Shown here: positions 38,401 through 48,960 of the stretch, in pieces
Numbering within the stretch: position 1 is the first letter of the stretch
How the letters are laid out: the number at the start of each line of letters is the position of its first letter
DNA from: Branchiostoma floridae
Taxonomy: Eukaryota > Chordata > Leptocardii > Amphioxiformes > Branchiostomatidae
Assembly (NCBI RefSeq): GCF_000003815.2
Contig: NC_049992.1
Coordinates: 12,802,354 to 12,866,353 of the forward strand
Direction of reading: 5' to 3'
Length of the DNA stretch: 64,000 nt
Program-made: the position numbers and the translations under genes
Notes under the pieces: generated by a model
Told to the model about the DNA's origin: nothing
Databases searched by the model: none
The model's input: the letters and a program-made list of their open reading frames with translations, nothing else

Positions 38401-38765
38401 TTAAAATCATTTTTAGACCATATATATGCCCTGGTATTACAACCTAATGACCTGAAATTTGGCCCAGATGGGCATTGGACAAACCAACTGATCTGGAATT
38501 TGGTATAGGGGTAGCTTTAGCGCTGGAAATGAAAACTGGTTTATAAAGACCAGTCTATTTTGCATAGATAGGGGATTTCTGGAAGAGTCCATTGTTGTAT
38601 GGGGATAACTTTTTTAAAAATCCCGTTTGGAGTAGGATGATGTTGTGGGACAGGTCAAGCTAGCATAGGAGCTGTAATCAAGTGAATTCGCCTCTTCGTG
38701 ATGGCGAAAGTGTACAAGCATACGTACATTCAATAGAGTTACGAATATTCTGTATTTTTATACCT

Positions 38766-38981
38766 CCTTTCCACTAGGACGGCGCTCTCACCGCGCCTAA
38801 AATTTAACATATCGCTCAACGAATTGTATCGAAAGGAAACGAATCTTGTTACACTTTGTGCGTTTTGTTGTCTTCTCAATCACACCTTTACGTTTTGTAC
38901 GATATACCCAGTATGAAAGTGAAGGTTACACATATCCTATGTACGTCGCGGTGAGAGCGCAGCATGATCGCCGTCCTAGTG
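38766..38981. mobile_element. MITE family F, copy 2
   Basis: CCTTTCCACTAGGACGGCGC at left and GATCGCCGTCCTAGTG at right, with the same AACGAATTGT and TTTTGTTGTCTT core as 19916-20144. Confidence 0.8.
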
Positions 38982-39041
38982 TAAAGAGCAATTTAGGGGT
39001 CTCAAGACCAGATTCCTGCTGTGCGTCTTGAGACCACATCA

Positions 39042-39169
39042 GACGACGAGTCTGCGAGCTCTAAATTACGAGGAGGCATGACCATGATGCCGACGAAGAA
39101 ATGGCAGAGTTCTCCCCTTTCCGTCAGGGTCATGCCTCCTCGTAATTTAGAGCTCGCAGACTCGTCGTC
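39042..39169. repeat. Perfect 42-bp inverted repeat (hairpin)
   Basis: Arms 39042-39083 and 39128-39169 are exact inverse copies (GACGACGAGTCTGCGAGCTC... / ...GAGCTCGCAGACTCGTCGTC), loop 44 bp. A smaller pair GGTCTCAAGAC / GTCTTGAGACC lies just to the left at 38998-39034. Confidence 0.95.
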
Positions 39170-39509
39170 CGATCGATTTTCGCCTTATGTGAGGGGGGTA
39201 TGAAGTAGACAAACATACATGTAGATTGTATCATCAGTCTATACGCATAACAACGGTGGATTACCAACTTCAACATAAAAGTAAAAGCGCTGACCTTCCC
39301 TGATGAAGACGTCATTGTCGTCGTCCACTCCCCAGACAATGTTGTCTCCTGACGACACCTGTTTCAGTTCCTTCCCCTCGACGTAAACCCAGTCGGTGCC
39401 TGTAGAAGCCTCGTTCCCGTGCGTCCCCGCGCGGTAGAACACGTGGTTGGTCATGTTCACCCCCCACACACCCGCGGACCCAGTTGACACGAACTTCAGT
39501 CCCCAACTA

Positions 39510-40736
39510 AAGGCCCCCTCTCACTTGACGTGCGGCACGCTTGCGGCATTGCTGCGTTCGTTCACTGCGGCACTGTTGTGTTAATTTCGCCAATTTTGTC
39601 TTGCACTCACACTGACGTGCGGCACTGTTGCGTTTCTAGACTAAATGAACATGTTATTGACAATTGCAGCGTTGTCAATTCATTAAAAATCACTGTAAAA
39701 TGATGAGAATGCCCCAAAATGAGATTTATAATGAAAAAGATTTCCCTTATGATAATGAATTATATGATACATATGCTATAAATAACCTTGAAAGACTTTT
39801 ACTGTAAAGGAAATAACCCAAATGAACGGACACGAACCATATACCAGATTTGAATCGATGTGTACGTTTTGCACCATGTAACGTTATGTGTAATTATGTA
39901 TGTTTATATGTTTATTCACCAATTTTGCAAATCTTTCAAATGAAAATGCTTGATATTTCATACTTTTTTGTATGACGCGGAGTATTTTCATTGTCGACGG
40001 ATGGCTTGCCAGCCTATTGATGTCTAAGTCTATCATATTTGTAAAAAGTGAGAAAGATATGGCCCATCGGTCCGAATGACTGCAATTTTGTATTTTATCG
40101 GCAGCTGGCTACCAGCAATGATTGCAACGTTATAACGCAAACGCAAACTCGTTATCATCCAACATAAATAATTTCTATTTGAACGTTGTACGATAATCTT
40201 TTTCTCTATATCCGTAGGTTAATAGATAAACCAGTTACTTATTTTTTGTTTTCAAGTATAGAATCCATTAAATAAATCAAAAGATGTATTTTTTAGTTAA
40301 CTCTGAATACGGATACAAGGTAAGTTTTGTGGAATTCGCATTTTTTTTACTGGATCCAAAACCGCTGTAAAATTATTAGAAATGCATCTAAAATAGTTTT
40401 TCGGTAATAAAAGGATGTTTACTTTTGATTCTTGGTGTAAAATAGGCAAAATATATCCTTGATACTGTTTGGGGCATGGTGGCGGCACTGTGGGGGCACT
40501 GTTGCGGCACTGTTGCGGCACTGTTGCGGCACTGTTGCGGTACCGTTGCGGCATCTTGCCACTTGCGTTATTTTTAAACTTTTTAAAAAACGTTGCGCTT
40601 GCTTGCGGCACTTCTAGGTTTGCTTGCGGCGCCTCTAGGTTTGCTTGCGGCACCTCTAGGTTCCGTGGCGGTACATCTGCGTTTTCGAACGCAGCAATGC
40701 CGCAAGCGTGTCGCACGTCAAGTGAGAGGGGGCCTT
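39510..40736. mobile_element. 1.2-kb transposon inserted in tectonin pseudogene exon 5
   Basis: Terminal inverted repeats of about 50 bp (AAGGCCCCCTCTCACTTGAC..., GTGCGGCACGCTTGCGGCAT) flanked by TA (39508-39509, 40737-40738). The right half holds tandem TTGCGGCACTG units (40492-40555) and GCTTGCGGC(A/G)CCTCTAGG units (40600-40660). No transposase frame is seen. Its middle (about 40100-40460) matches 47725-48121. The ends resemble family G (CTCTCACT...GCGGCA). Confidence 0.9.
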
Positions 40737-40847
40737 TACGTACTGCCAGCGGGTACCTGTAGTTATCATATGCAAGTATAATCTCATCCGATCCAATCCG
40801 ACTCAATTAGGATATGTGTAACCTTCTCTTTCACACTGGGTATATTA

Positions 40848-41065
40848 TAGTCTCTACCAGACTCCGAATCGCTGGAAAAAATCGTAGAAATGGAACACTG
40901 AATAGAGGAGTAAGCCGACCAGAGGAATATAGCTAGGTAAGGAACAGCACGCGATCTCCGTAGGTCGCGTACTTTTCCCTGGCCGGCTCATTCCTCTGGC
41001 CGGCTTACTCCTCTATTTGTTCCATTTCTACGGTTTTCCAGCGACCCGGAGTCTGGTAGAGACTA
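40848..41065. mobile_element. 218-bp foldback MITE
   Basis: Ends TAGTCTCTACCAGACTCCG and inverse CGGAGTCTGGTAGAGACTA, nearly perfect, with inner pairs CGTAGAAATGGAACA and GAGGAGTAAGCCG / CGGCTTACTCCTC. Confidence 0.9.
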
Positions 41066-41217
41066 GGTATATTATACAAAATGTAAAAGTGTGACCGAGA
41101 AGACAAGGTCAACAAAGTGTAAAAAGATTCGTTTCTTTTCTATACAATTCGTTGAGCGATATGTCAAATTTTAGGTCGCAGACAGAGCGCTGCGAGAGCG
41201 CCGTCCTGGTGGAAAGG
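41066..41217. mobile_element. MITE family F, partial copy 3 (reverse)
   Basis: Right end GCCGTCCTGGTGGAAAGG is the inverse of the family left end; core CAATTCGTTGAGCGATATGT and AGAAGACAAGG match. Confidence 0.65.
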
Positions 41218-41420
41218 GGGTATCCTAAGCCTTAGTTTTCTAGCTTTGGTGTAAAAGTAATAGAGTTTACCATGTGTGGTACTCTTTGTAAAATGCAGTA
41301 AGGCCTATAAGAATAAAAAACGTTGTGTTTCCGATTTCAACCCTCAAGACTTAGGATCGGTATGTAGGGATGTTTTCTCTTTTATTCAGATTTTAGATGT
41401 TGCTGCTTAGCTGGTTAGGC

Positions 41421-41620
41421 TAAGGCTAACGTCACATTTCCAAACCGGTGCCCGGCCGGGCTATTTGTGGAAACGAAAAAAGATAGAAAGGTATAGACGG
41501 ATAATGCCCACGATTAACGATTCTTCTCTTTACGTCTTACGTGTAGTGAAACTAGTGTCTTTATAACTAATTTTGGCTCCCGAAAGCTGCCCGAACGGGT
41601 CCCGGCTTGACGTAGGCTTA
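41421..41620. mobile_element. MITE family E copy
   Basis: TAAGGCTAACGTCACATTTC ... CCCGGCCGGGC at left, CCCGGCTTGACGTAGGCTTA at right; core ATAATGCCCACGATT is shared in reverse with copies in the plus tectonin gene. Confidence 0.75.
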
Positions 41621-41914
41621 ACACTTGAAACCCCCGAAGCCGAAGGATGGCGCAGCGCGACTTGGATACGTTTTACCAAGGAGGTTGATTTGTAACCTCC
41701 TTGGTTTTACTCCAAATACAGGGGACCTAAGGGATTTCTTTTGCTTTTGAAATAAGGAGAACATTTTGGAAAACAATGTTTACATCACTCAGCGAAGATT
41801 TCATAGTCCCTGGCCAGTGGTTGACATAAAACATTCAGGTCACTCTCGAGAGACCTAGGAGTGTGTAACGATAAAATAAGATTTCGCCATGAATCGAGAA
41901 ATACCTCTTTTAAG

Positions 41915-42198
41915 CTAAGGGCACAACCCGCCGTACGTGCAAATACGTACTGTCTACGTGCCAAAACGTGGGCAATCTTTTGGGATCCGTAAGTACCGCC
42001 TCCGTACGAACTCGTAGGAAATTCGACGGATTTTGGAGCACACACGCCGTAGAACTTTGTGTGCCATCGGGCTGCGGATTCGCCCACCGTACGTGCCTGA
42101 ACAGCCTGAACGTTTTCAGAAAAAAATGGCGGACGTGGCCATGGCCTCCCAAAAAAAACGTACGGACAAATTGAACGCACGCCGGGTTGTGCCCTTAG
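41915..42198. mobile_element. MITE family C, copy 2
   Basis: CTAAGGGCACAACCCGCCGT at left and CGGGTTGTGCCCTTAG at right; interior colinear with 27127-27450. Confidence 0.85.
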
Positions 42199-42699
42199 TT
42201 TTAAATGTTGTCAGGCGACTGGATTACCTATAAGTGTATCTGCTGTGATCCCCAACCGAAGAAAAGTGGAGCCATGATGATTGACGCCCCAAACTGAATA
42301 TGCGGTAGAGCTGACGTCTATCTGGCCATTCCTCCAAAATGTCGGTACCAGGTTGTTCCAGTGGGGTTACTGGCATTTGTACCTGATTGGGAACACATGA
42401 TCGAAGTCAATTCAGGGTGTCCTGTTGACTTTCCTTGGTACTGCAGCAGAATATTGGCTCTGAATATGATAATCAGAAGTGCCTGTAGCATTTTTATTTA
42501 TGTATATGAATGGGTTTTATAAAATAAAAAAATCAGCCCTAGCGCTGAATTAAATGCTCTTTTACCTTGGATGAAAGGTAACGTTACATTGACAAGGCGA
42601 ACATATTTAACTGTTTAAAATCACAGAAGAATATATACAAACAGTAAAAGATCCGGTTACAATGTGCTATTCAAAAGTTGGACAAGGTAAGGACATGGG

Positions 42700-43247
42700 C
42701 TTTTAGAGTATCGTACAGTGCGGACTGGCAACTGGTCAAGTTTTTTGCTCTTGTTTCCGGACTGGTCCATTTCGCAACAAAAATCTCTTTTTTGGAGTAT
42801 TCGACTCCCAATGGCGTTTTAAACTAACTGCCTATTAAAAAAGAAGTATACATGTGCACTATTGACTGTAAAGCTTGATAGAAATGACTATAGACTGTAC
42901 TCTACTTTGCTCTTGTTATTTTCCTAGACCGGTAAGACCCGAAGCGCGTGAATGCGTGATCATATAATCATATTTTCCAATAGGTCCAACATCCGGTCCA
43001 CCGAATTTTTTTCAGGTCCGGTTTTTCTGGGCCGGTCCAATAAGGAAAACCGGTTTTATACCGGTACACCGTACCGGTACCCACCCCTAGTACATACATT
43101 GGTTTCCACGGCTGTGGGGAGAGATACGTGGCAGTGTTTTCAGTATCGTCCATTCACAAGTTTTCACATACTAAATCAGGTCCAGGTTCAGCTCTGTACC
43201 TGAACCGGACCTGGACGTGAATTTTCTGTACCGGTACCGCCCCTAGT
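42700..43247. mobile_element. Rearranged family D (hAT-like) sequences
   Basis: 42950-43091 matches the right half of 27512-27944 and ends ACCGGTACCCACCCCTAG. 43175-43247 matches the left end in reverse (ACCTGAACCGGACCTGGA ... GGTACCGCCCCTAG). The order is scrambled relative to the intact copy, so this is a composite or rearranged insertion. Confidence 0.7.
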
Positions 43248-44248
43248 CTGTATTGTTCAGACTTGTACAGGTTCTGTGCAAATTTCAAACACAGCGTGAC
43301 ACGTCAGTCCTCGTGTGTTTGGCAAAATACCCCCACCATGCCCCGAAAGTACCGTGAACGGATGCCAAAGTCGCCCGAAATTTGCCTACAGCTATCCATT
43401 TATTCTTTTTTTTTCTGTTTAAATTACTACTTAACAATGGGCTACAAACTGCTACCGAAGACTACTGCGTGTCCACCGGTCAACTCATACCACAAACAGT
43501 GACGTCATGTAGCGTATTGATACCCTGGTAGGTCCATGTCCAAGTTTCCTCTCACTTGCTCTTGCAGCATGGTTTGGCCATGATACAACTTACAAGAGCA
43601 AAGGGCACTTTGACTAGTGACTTGAAAGAATAGTCGGGACATACAGTCCACCATCTGGCAACCTTGGCTGAAGACAGACGAAGGTGGACAACTTATGTTG
43701 ATAGCATTGCTGCCCCTATTACCGGTGAGGCTATGGGACCGGTGAGGTGAGGTGACAAACTGCCTTGTATTGTCACACTCCTGCGGTCATGCTCCACGTG
43801 TCAATTATGATTAAACATTCTTCTTTAGGATTGCTTTCCAACCGGGTCAACAGGCGTCAGTAAAGAGAGGTCAAGGACAACATTAGATTACCCTGGTCGG
43901 TCCCACGCCTTAATTAGCTATGGCCTCCTGCTGATTATTTTCAGTTGTTGGCATGTTAGTCCAAGGTCAGAGTGCTTATTTATCTTTTGATGCAATTGAC
44001 TGAGTAAACATGGTGTGTATACATTGTATGTTGAGTGACCACAGAAATCAACAAATATCTTTTTGGTGCGTTTTTATAATTAAAAAATGATTTTTGATAA
44101 ATTGATGACGCTGCAATCAGTCCAATAACCTTTCCATCTGTGCTTGAAACGTCGCGGCAAATGTGCCCTATGCAAGTGTGAGTGCAAGGGAAAATTGGCG
44201 AAAATAACACAACGGTGTCGTAGTGAACAAACCTAACCGTACCCTTAA

Positions 44249-44495
44249 GGTGGACTCTCACTGCACTTGGGACACCGGTGCGGCACTGCGGGGTTCGTAG
44301 TTGACTCAACGAATTTTAGAGATAAAGAACGATTTTTGTTTTTACGTTTTGTGTATTTTGTTGTCTTCTAAGTCATACTTTTACGTATTACGCAATATCT
44401 AAATTATCAAAAATCGCGAAAATAATAAAACAGTGCTGCAGTGAACGAACCCCGCAGTGCCGCATCGGTACCCCAAGTGCAATGAGAGTCCGCCT
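44249..44495. mobile_element. MITE family G, copy 2 (in tectonin pseudogene intron 3)
   Basis: GGTGGACTCTCACTGCACTT at left and AAGTGCAATGAGAGTCCGCC at right with GCGGCACTGCGGGGTTCG arms; flanked by TTAA-containing sequence. Confidence 0.85.
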
Positions 44496-46259
44496 TTAAG
44501 GAGCACTCTCCCTGACAGGGTTGACTCTTGCGGCAATGACTTGCGATTGATATCGTCAGACATTTCTGCGAGAGTCAACCCTGTGTGTGGGGGGGGGGGG
44601 GTGCCTAGGTGCTGCAGTCCAGCAATTCAAACACAGACAGGCAAAGACAGACAAATACACAGACAAACCCAAAAGTACTTGGAGTGAAGAAATGATACTG
44701 ACCAAGTCTCGTGTAGATGGTGCTATCGGTTCCAATGCCCCAGACAGCGTGTCCCGACGCGACATTCTTCATCTGCCCCTCGACGTTCACCCAGTCGGTG
44801 CCCGAAGACGCTTCATTCTCGAACGTTCCCGAGCGATAAAAGGTGGCGTTGTTGTGGTCCACTCCCCAGACTCCCTTGGACCCCACCGACACGTACTTCA
44901 TCGAACCGTCAATGGGCTTCCACCTTGGTGCTGAAAAGGACACCAAAATGAGATGGGAATTCGAAGGCGAATAAAAAAAAAATATCTGTAATAGTAACAA
45001 TGTCGAACTCTAGCTATAATTACCTCCGTGAAAAGGAGGTATTGTAGTGACTGTTTGTTTGTCCCGGTGATGGCTGATCGCAAGATAACTATAGAACGCC
45101 TGGATGGATTGTTTCGAAACTAGATGTACGTGGGCAAGTATTTATCATATATAAGACAACGGAATGCTATGGATTATTGGCCCCTGGCGACTTGTTATGT
45201 CACAGAAGCCGAAGTTCCGATTTCGTGTCATGGACATGCTATGGATATGGTTTAGGGAGAGGAAGGGAGAGGACATCGTGTGGGTTTTGGCCCCCAGTAT
45301 TGTGGGGTGGATGTAGGGGACAAATTTGTTGCCAGAGTTTGACGAAAAGCAACTCATGATCAAGAAGGGTTTGGCAGATCGTCGCGATTGTTGGTATGTT
45401 CATAGCTTAAGTAGTGATTTACATAATGATATATGCTTCTCATACAAATCAGCATAATTGTTTAGGAACGTTTACTTGTTTTTTACTTGTAAATCTTACC
45501 TGCCTGCATTACTGTGACGAGCAAATCCTGGTTGTTTGTTAAACTTGCATTCAGTTGATGTGCCTTCGCCATCGCTTGTTCTATCAGGCCTATGGTATCA
45601 ATATGGTATTAATAATCTTTATTGCATCATATTACCCGGAGAGCTATACATGCACACATGACCAAATGGGGCCTGATTCATGTGCGTTAATGAAGATATC
45701 AAAGCCTAGAAAGTTCAAACATTATACACTAGTTTACTAGGTACCATTACACAATAAACTATGTACTGACATACTATATATTATACAATAAGATCAGAAC
45801 CTGTTAGAAATAAGAAGACTTATGTTATGGGTCAAATAATCTATTTGTACCTACACATTCATGAAAATCAATGAAATACTAACTGTTTATCTGGGCAGCT
45901 TCCTGAGAGGTCATTCCGAACGCCTCCTCACCGAACCATAGCGTCACAACACACAGCAGAATGACGGCTTTCACCGCATGCAAGTTCCCCATGTTGACTG
46001 CAATACAGCTAGGGAGAATTAGAAATGTAACATAGAAATATTCTAAGTTTGTCAAAGATTGTATCACCAGAATTCTACCATTATAACTTTCTGACAAAGT
46101 TGCTATGTACCAGTCTAAATACATAATCATTTATTCTGAAGAATCGAGAAAACACAACTTAACATATTGATATAGGATTTTGTCTTTCATTATTAAGTAG
46201 GAATTTAAATCTGAAAAAAACACAGTGGCATGGACACTGTCTAATCTAAAGATGACTTA

Positions 46260-48670
46260 CATGTTTTCAGAAGGACCGTTCTCGACAGAATTCTCTCCGT
46301 GTGACAGGAGAACTTGCTTCTATCTGACAGTATGGTCTTCTTACAGTCACATGTTACATGTTATCGTAATAAAATTTCCAAATGGTGTTTTAACATGAGA
46401 ACGGTAATGACGTCACTCAGCTTTAGGCTGAGATGCCAACAATTGAAGATAATCATCAGAAGGCCATAGCCATTAAGACGTGGGATAACTATGCAATGGA
46501 CGGGACCGACCAGGGTAATCTAATGCAGTTGTCCTTGACCTCACTTTACTGACACTTTTGACTGAGTTGGGAAGTAATCTTAAAAAGATTATGTCTAACC
46601 GTAGTTGACAGGTGGAGCATGACCAGAGGAGAGTTAAGTACTGTGATATAATTATGAGACAGTTTGCAGCTTATTGTTCAGTAGTTAAGGGAAAAGAATA
46701 ATTGGCTCTCCTTTGGTGCCAAAGCGACCGCAAACAACAGGGTTACATAACAAAACCTCGCTGAAGAGTTTGATAGAATACCAAAACCTGTTAGAGTCAA
46801 TTCCAAGTCACCAAGATGGTTTTGAAATAGTATTTGTAATAAGTTTGAACTATTTTGAGTAAAAGAACATTTCAGTCACTAAAGTTCGAAATTGTTCAAA
46901 CATTTCAAAATGAAAGTTTAAACATGTTTGAACCTTTTTATATTTGTTGGAACATTTGGGAAAGTAATGATATAATTATCTCTTTATTTAGAACAATTTT
47001 CAAACATCAATGTGTTTTTGTTATTGTTCCAACATGTTCCAACATTTTGGGTCATTTTTTCCCTCCATAAAAACTTTTATTGGCCCCATAAACAAAACTG
47101 CTAAGCTTGGTCCTTTGTTTGGCTCTTGTATTTTTAGATTTTCTTTAGTATATACTGGTGAGTCTTTTGTGAGAAGGTGGCAGACACACATAATTTCCTG
47201 CACTTGGCAGGGATGTGTGAATTGCCCTCTTCCCAGCCCACTGACCCAGTTTCATCATATTGTTTCCATGTTCGAACATGTGATCACAAATGATGCATCT
47301 ATGTTGGAACAGTTTAGAAACTAACTAACTAATGTATTTGATGTTAGAAATGTTTCTAACATGTTTGAATACTATAGAAATATTTAGAACGTCACATAGA
47401 TGTTACAAATAGTTCTAAACAGTTACTTATCACAGTTAAATTGTTACAAAGATTTCCAAAATGTTAGAACAAAAGGCAAGAAACACCCTCTCGGTAACAT
47501 GGAATCGACTCTATGAAGAGTTGCAATCTTGCCTTTGACTATGTATCCTGCGTAAAATATTAATGTTCAGAGTTTTCATCATTAAGCACTTATATATTTG
47601 CGTCACCACTCGAACACAAAAAAATTCTCTCGTACATGATCATATTAGATATACATGTATATATATAGTAAGTTACATAATTCCAAAACGTATGGGCCCG
47701 ACGGCCTGCAAGTTAATAAGTGTTCTATCAGCGGCAGGCAACCAGCGATGATTACATTGCTTGTAACGCAAAGTCAAATTAGCAAACGTTATCACCCAAC
47801 CTAAAATTATTTCTTTTTTCAACGTTGTACGATAATGTGTTTCTCCACATCTGTAGATTTAAGAATCGATAGACCAGTTACTTATATAGTGTTTTCAAGT
47901 TTAGAATACTGAGCTATTTCCCATCAAATAAATAAAAAGTAGACATTTTAAAGTTAGTCTGAATACGGATACAGGTTAACTTTTGTGAAAATGCCAGTGT
48001 TGTAACTGAATCAAAAACCGCAGTAAAATGATCAGAATTGCATCCAAAATAACTTTTCAGCGATAAAAGGATATTTACCAATGATACTTAAAATAGGCAA
48101 AATATAATATTGATACTGTTGATATGTTGCAGTTAGGATAAACTTCAACTAGTTCTCTTTACAGAATATCAATACACAGCTAGGATATTAATATAAAACC
48201 TTCTCCAACAAGATTTCTCCAGTGTCACTGACCAAGGTCCCTGTACTGACGAAAAACAACGGATGTTGTTTGAAACCCCTGACCGTTTCCAACAACATAT
48301 CCAGTTGCTTGAGTAACTGTTTATTTGGCGCTTCTGTAAGATTACTTTCCAACCAGGTCACAAAGCTTCAGTGAAGAGAGGTCAAGATCAACATTAGATT
48401 ACCCTGGTCGGTCCTGTTCCTTACAAAGTTGTCCAGGCCTTGATTAGCTATGGCCTCCCGCTGAATATCTTCAATTGTTCAGCGACATGTTAAACTATAC
48501 CTGAATGACGTCGTTACCGTTCTCGTGTACGTGTTAAAACATCATTTGGAAATTTCATTACCATAACATGTATATAAAGACTGCAAGAAGACCGGACTGT
48601 CAGATAGAAGCAAGTTCTCCTACCACACGCACGGGGAAAATTCTGTGGACAAAGGTCCTTCTGAAAACAT
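46260..48670. promoter_or_regulatory. Shared head-to-head intergenic region between the tectonin copies
   Basis: The two copies diverge from here. Plus side: TATATAAA at 48571-48578, a 5'UTR exon beginning about 48600 (GACTGTCAGATAGAAGCAAG) and donor ACAT|GTAAGT at 48668-48675. Minus side: the matching 5'UTR sequence is at about 46263-46330 with the same donor, but the TATA position reads ACATGTAACATGTG. Mirror-image blocks at 46437-46590 and 48335-48490 (AGTAATCTT..., GGTCAAGGACAAC..., CCCTGGTCGGTC) flank both promoters. Confidence 0.7.
47725..48121. repeat. Second copy of the core of the 39.5-40.7 kb transposon
   Basis: Colinear with about 40100-40460: ACGTTGTACGATAAT, GACCAGTTACTTAT, GTTTTCAAGTTTAGAAT, TCTGAATACGGATACA and AAAATAGGCAAAATATA all recur in order. 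The outer inverted repeats are missing here. Confidence 0.8.
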
Positions 48671-48960
48671 GTAAGTCATCTTTAGATTTCTTATCAGACA
48701 ATCTTTATGCCACTTTCTTTTAGATTTGATATCTAACTAATAATTTAATGATAAATAACTAAATCCTATTCATATGTAAAGTTCTGTTTTCTCCATTCTT
48801 TAGAAAATTCATGTATATGTATTTGGATTGGTATATAACAACTTTGTCAGAAATTGTAATGGTAGAATTCCGCGAACTCTGGCAAAGTGATATCATTTTT
48901 GATAAATCTAGAATATTTCTATGTTACATTTCTAATTCTCCCAGCTGTATTGCAGTCAAC

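Larger units (their letters stand above)
37836..45992 (-). pseudogene. Tectonin-repeat secreted lectin, disrupted copy
   Basis: Minus-strand mirror of the gene at 48961-53382 with the same six exons: 45884-45992 (signal peptide), 45500-45589, 44703-44930, 42228-42382, 39295-40756 (split) and 37836-37974. Exons 1-3 are open (MGNLHAVKAVILLCVV...; then WKPIDGSMKYVSVGSKGVWG). Lesions: exon 4 is 155 instead of 156 nt, with a missing base giving TAG right after GGMAR; exon 5 holds a 1.2-kb transposon at 39510-40736 and is also one base short after its removal; exon 6 has lost 10 bp after ATGGAGCAA. The TATA box present in the paralogue is changed. Several exons still splice-compatible, so a truncated transcript is possible. 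Confidence 0.85.
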
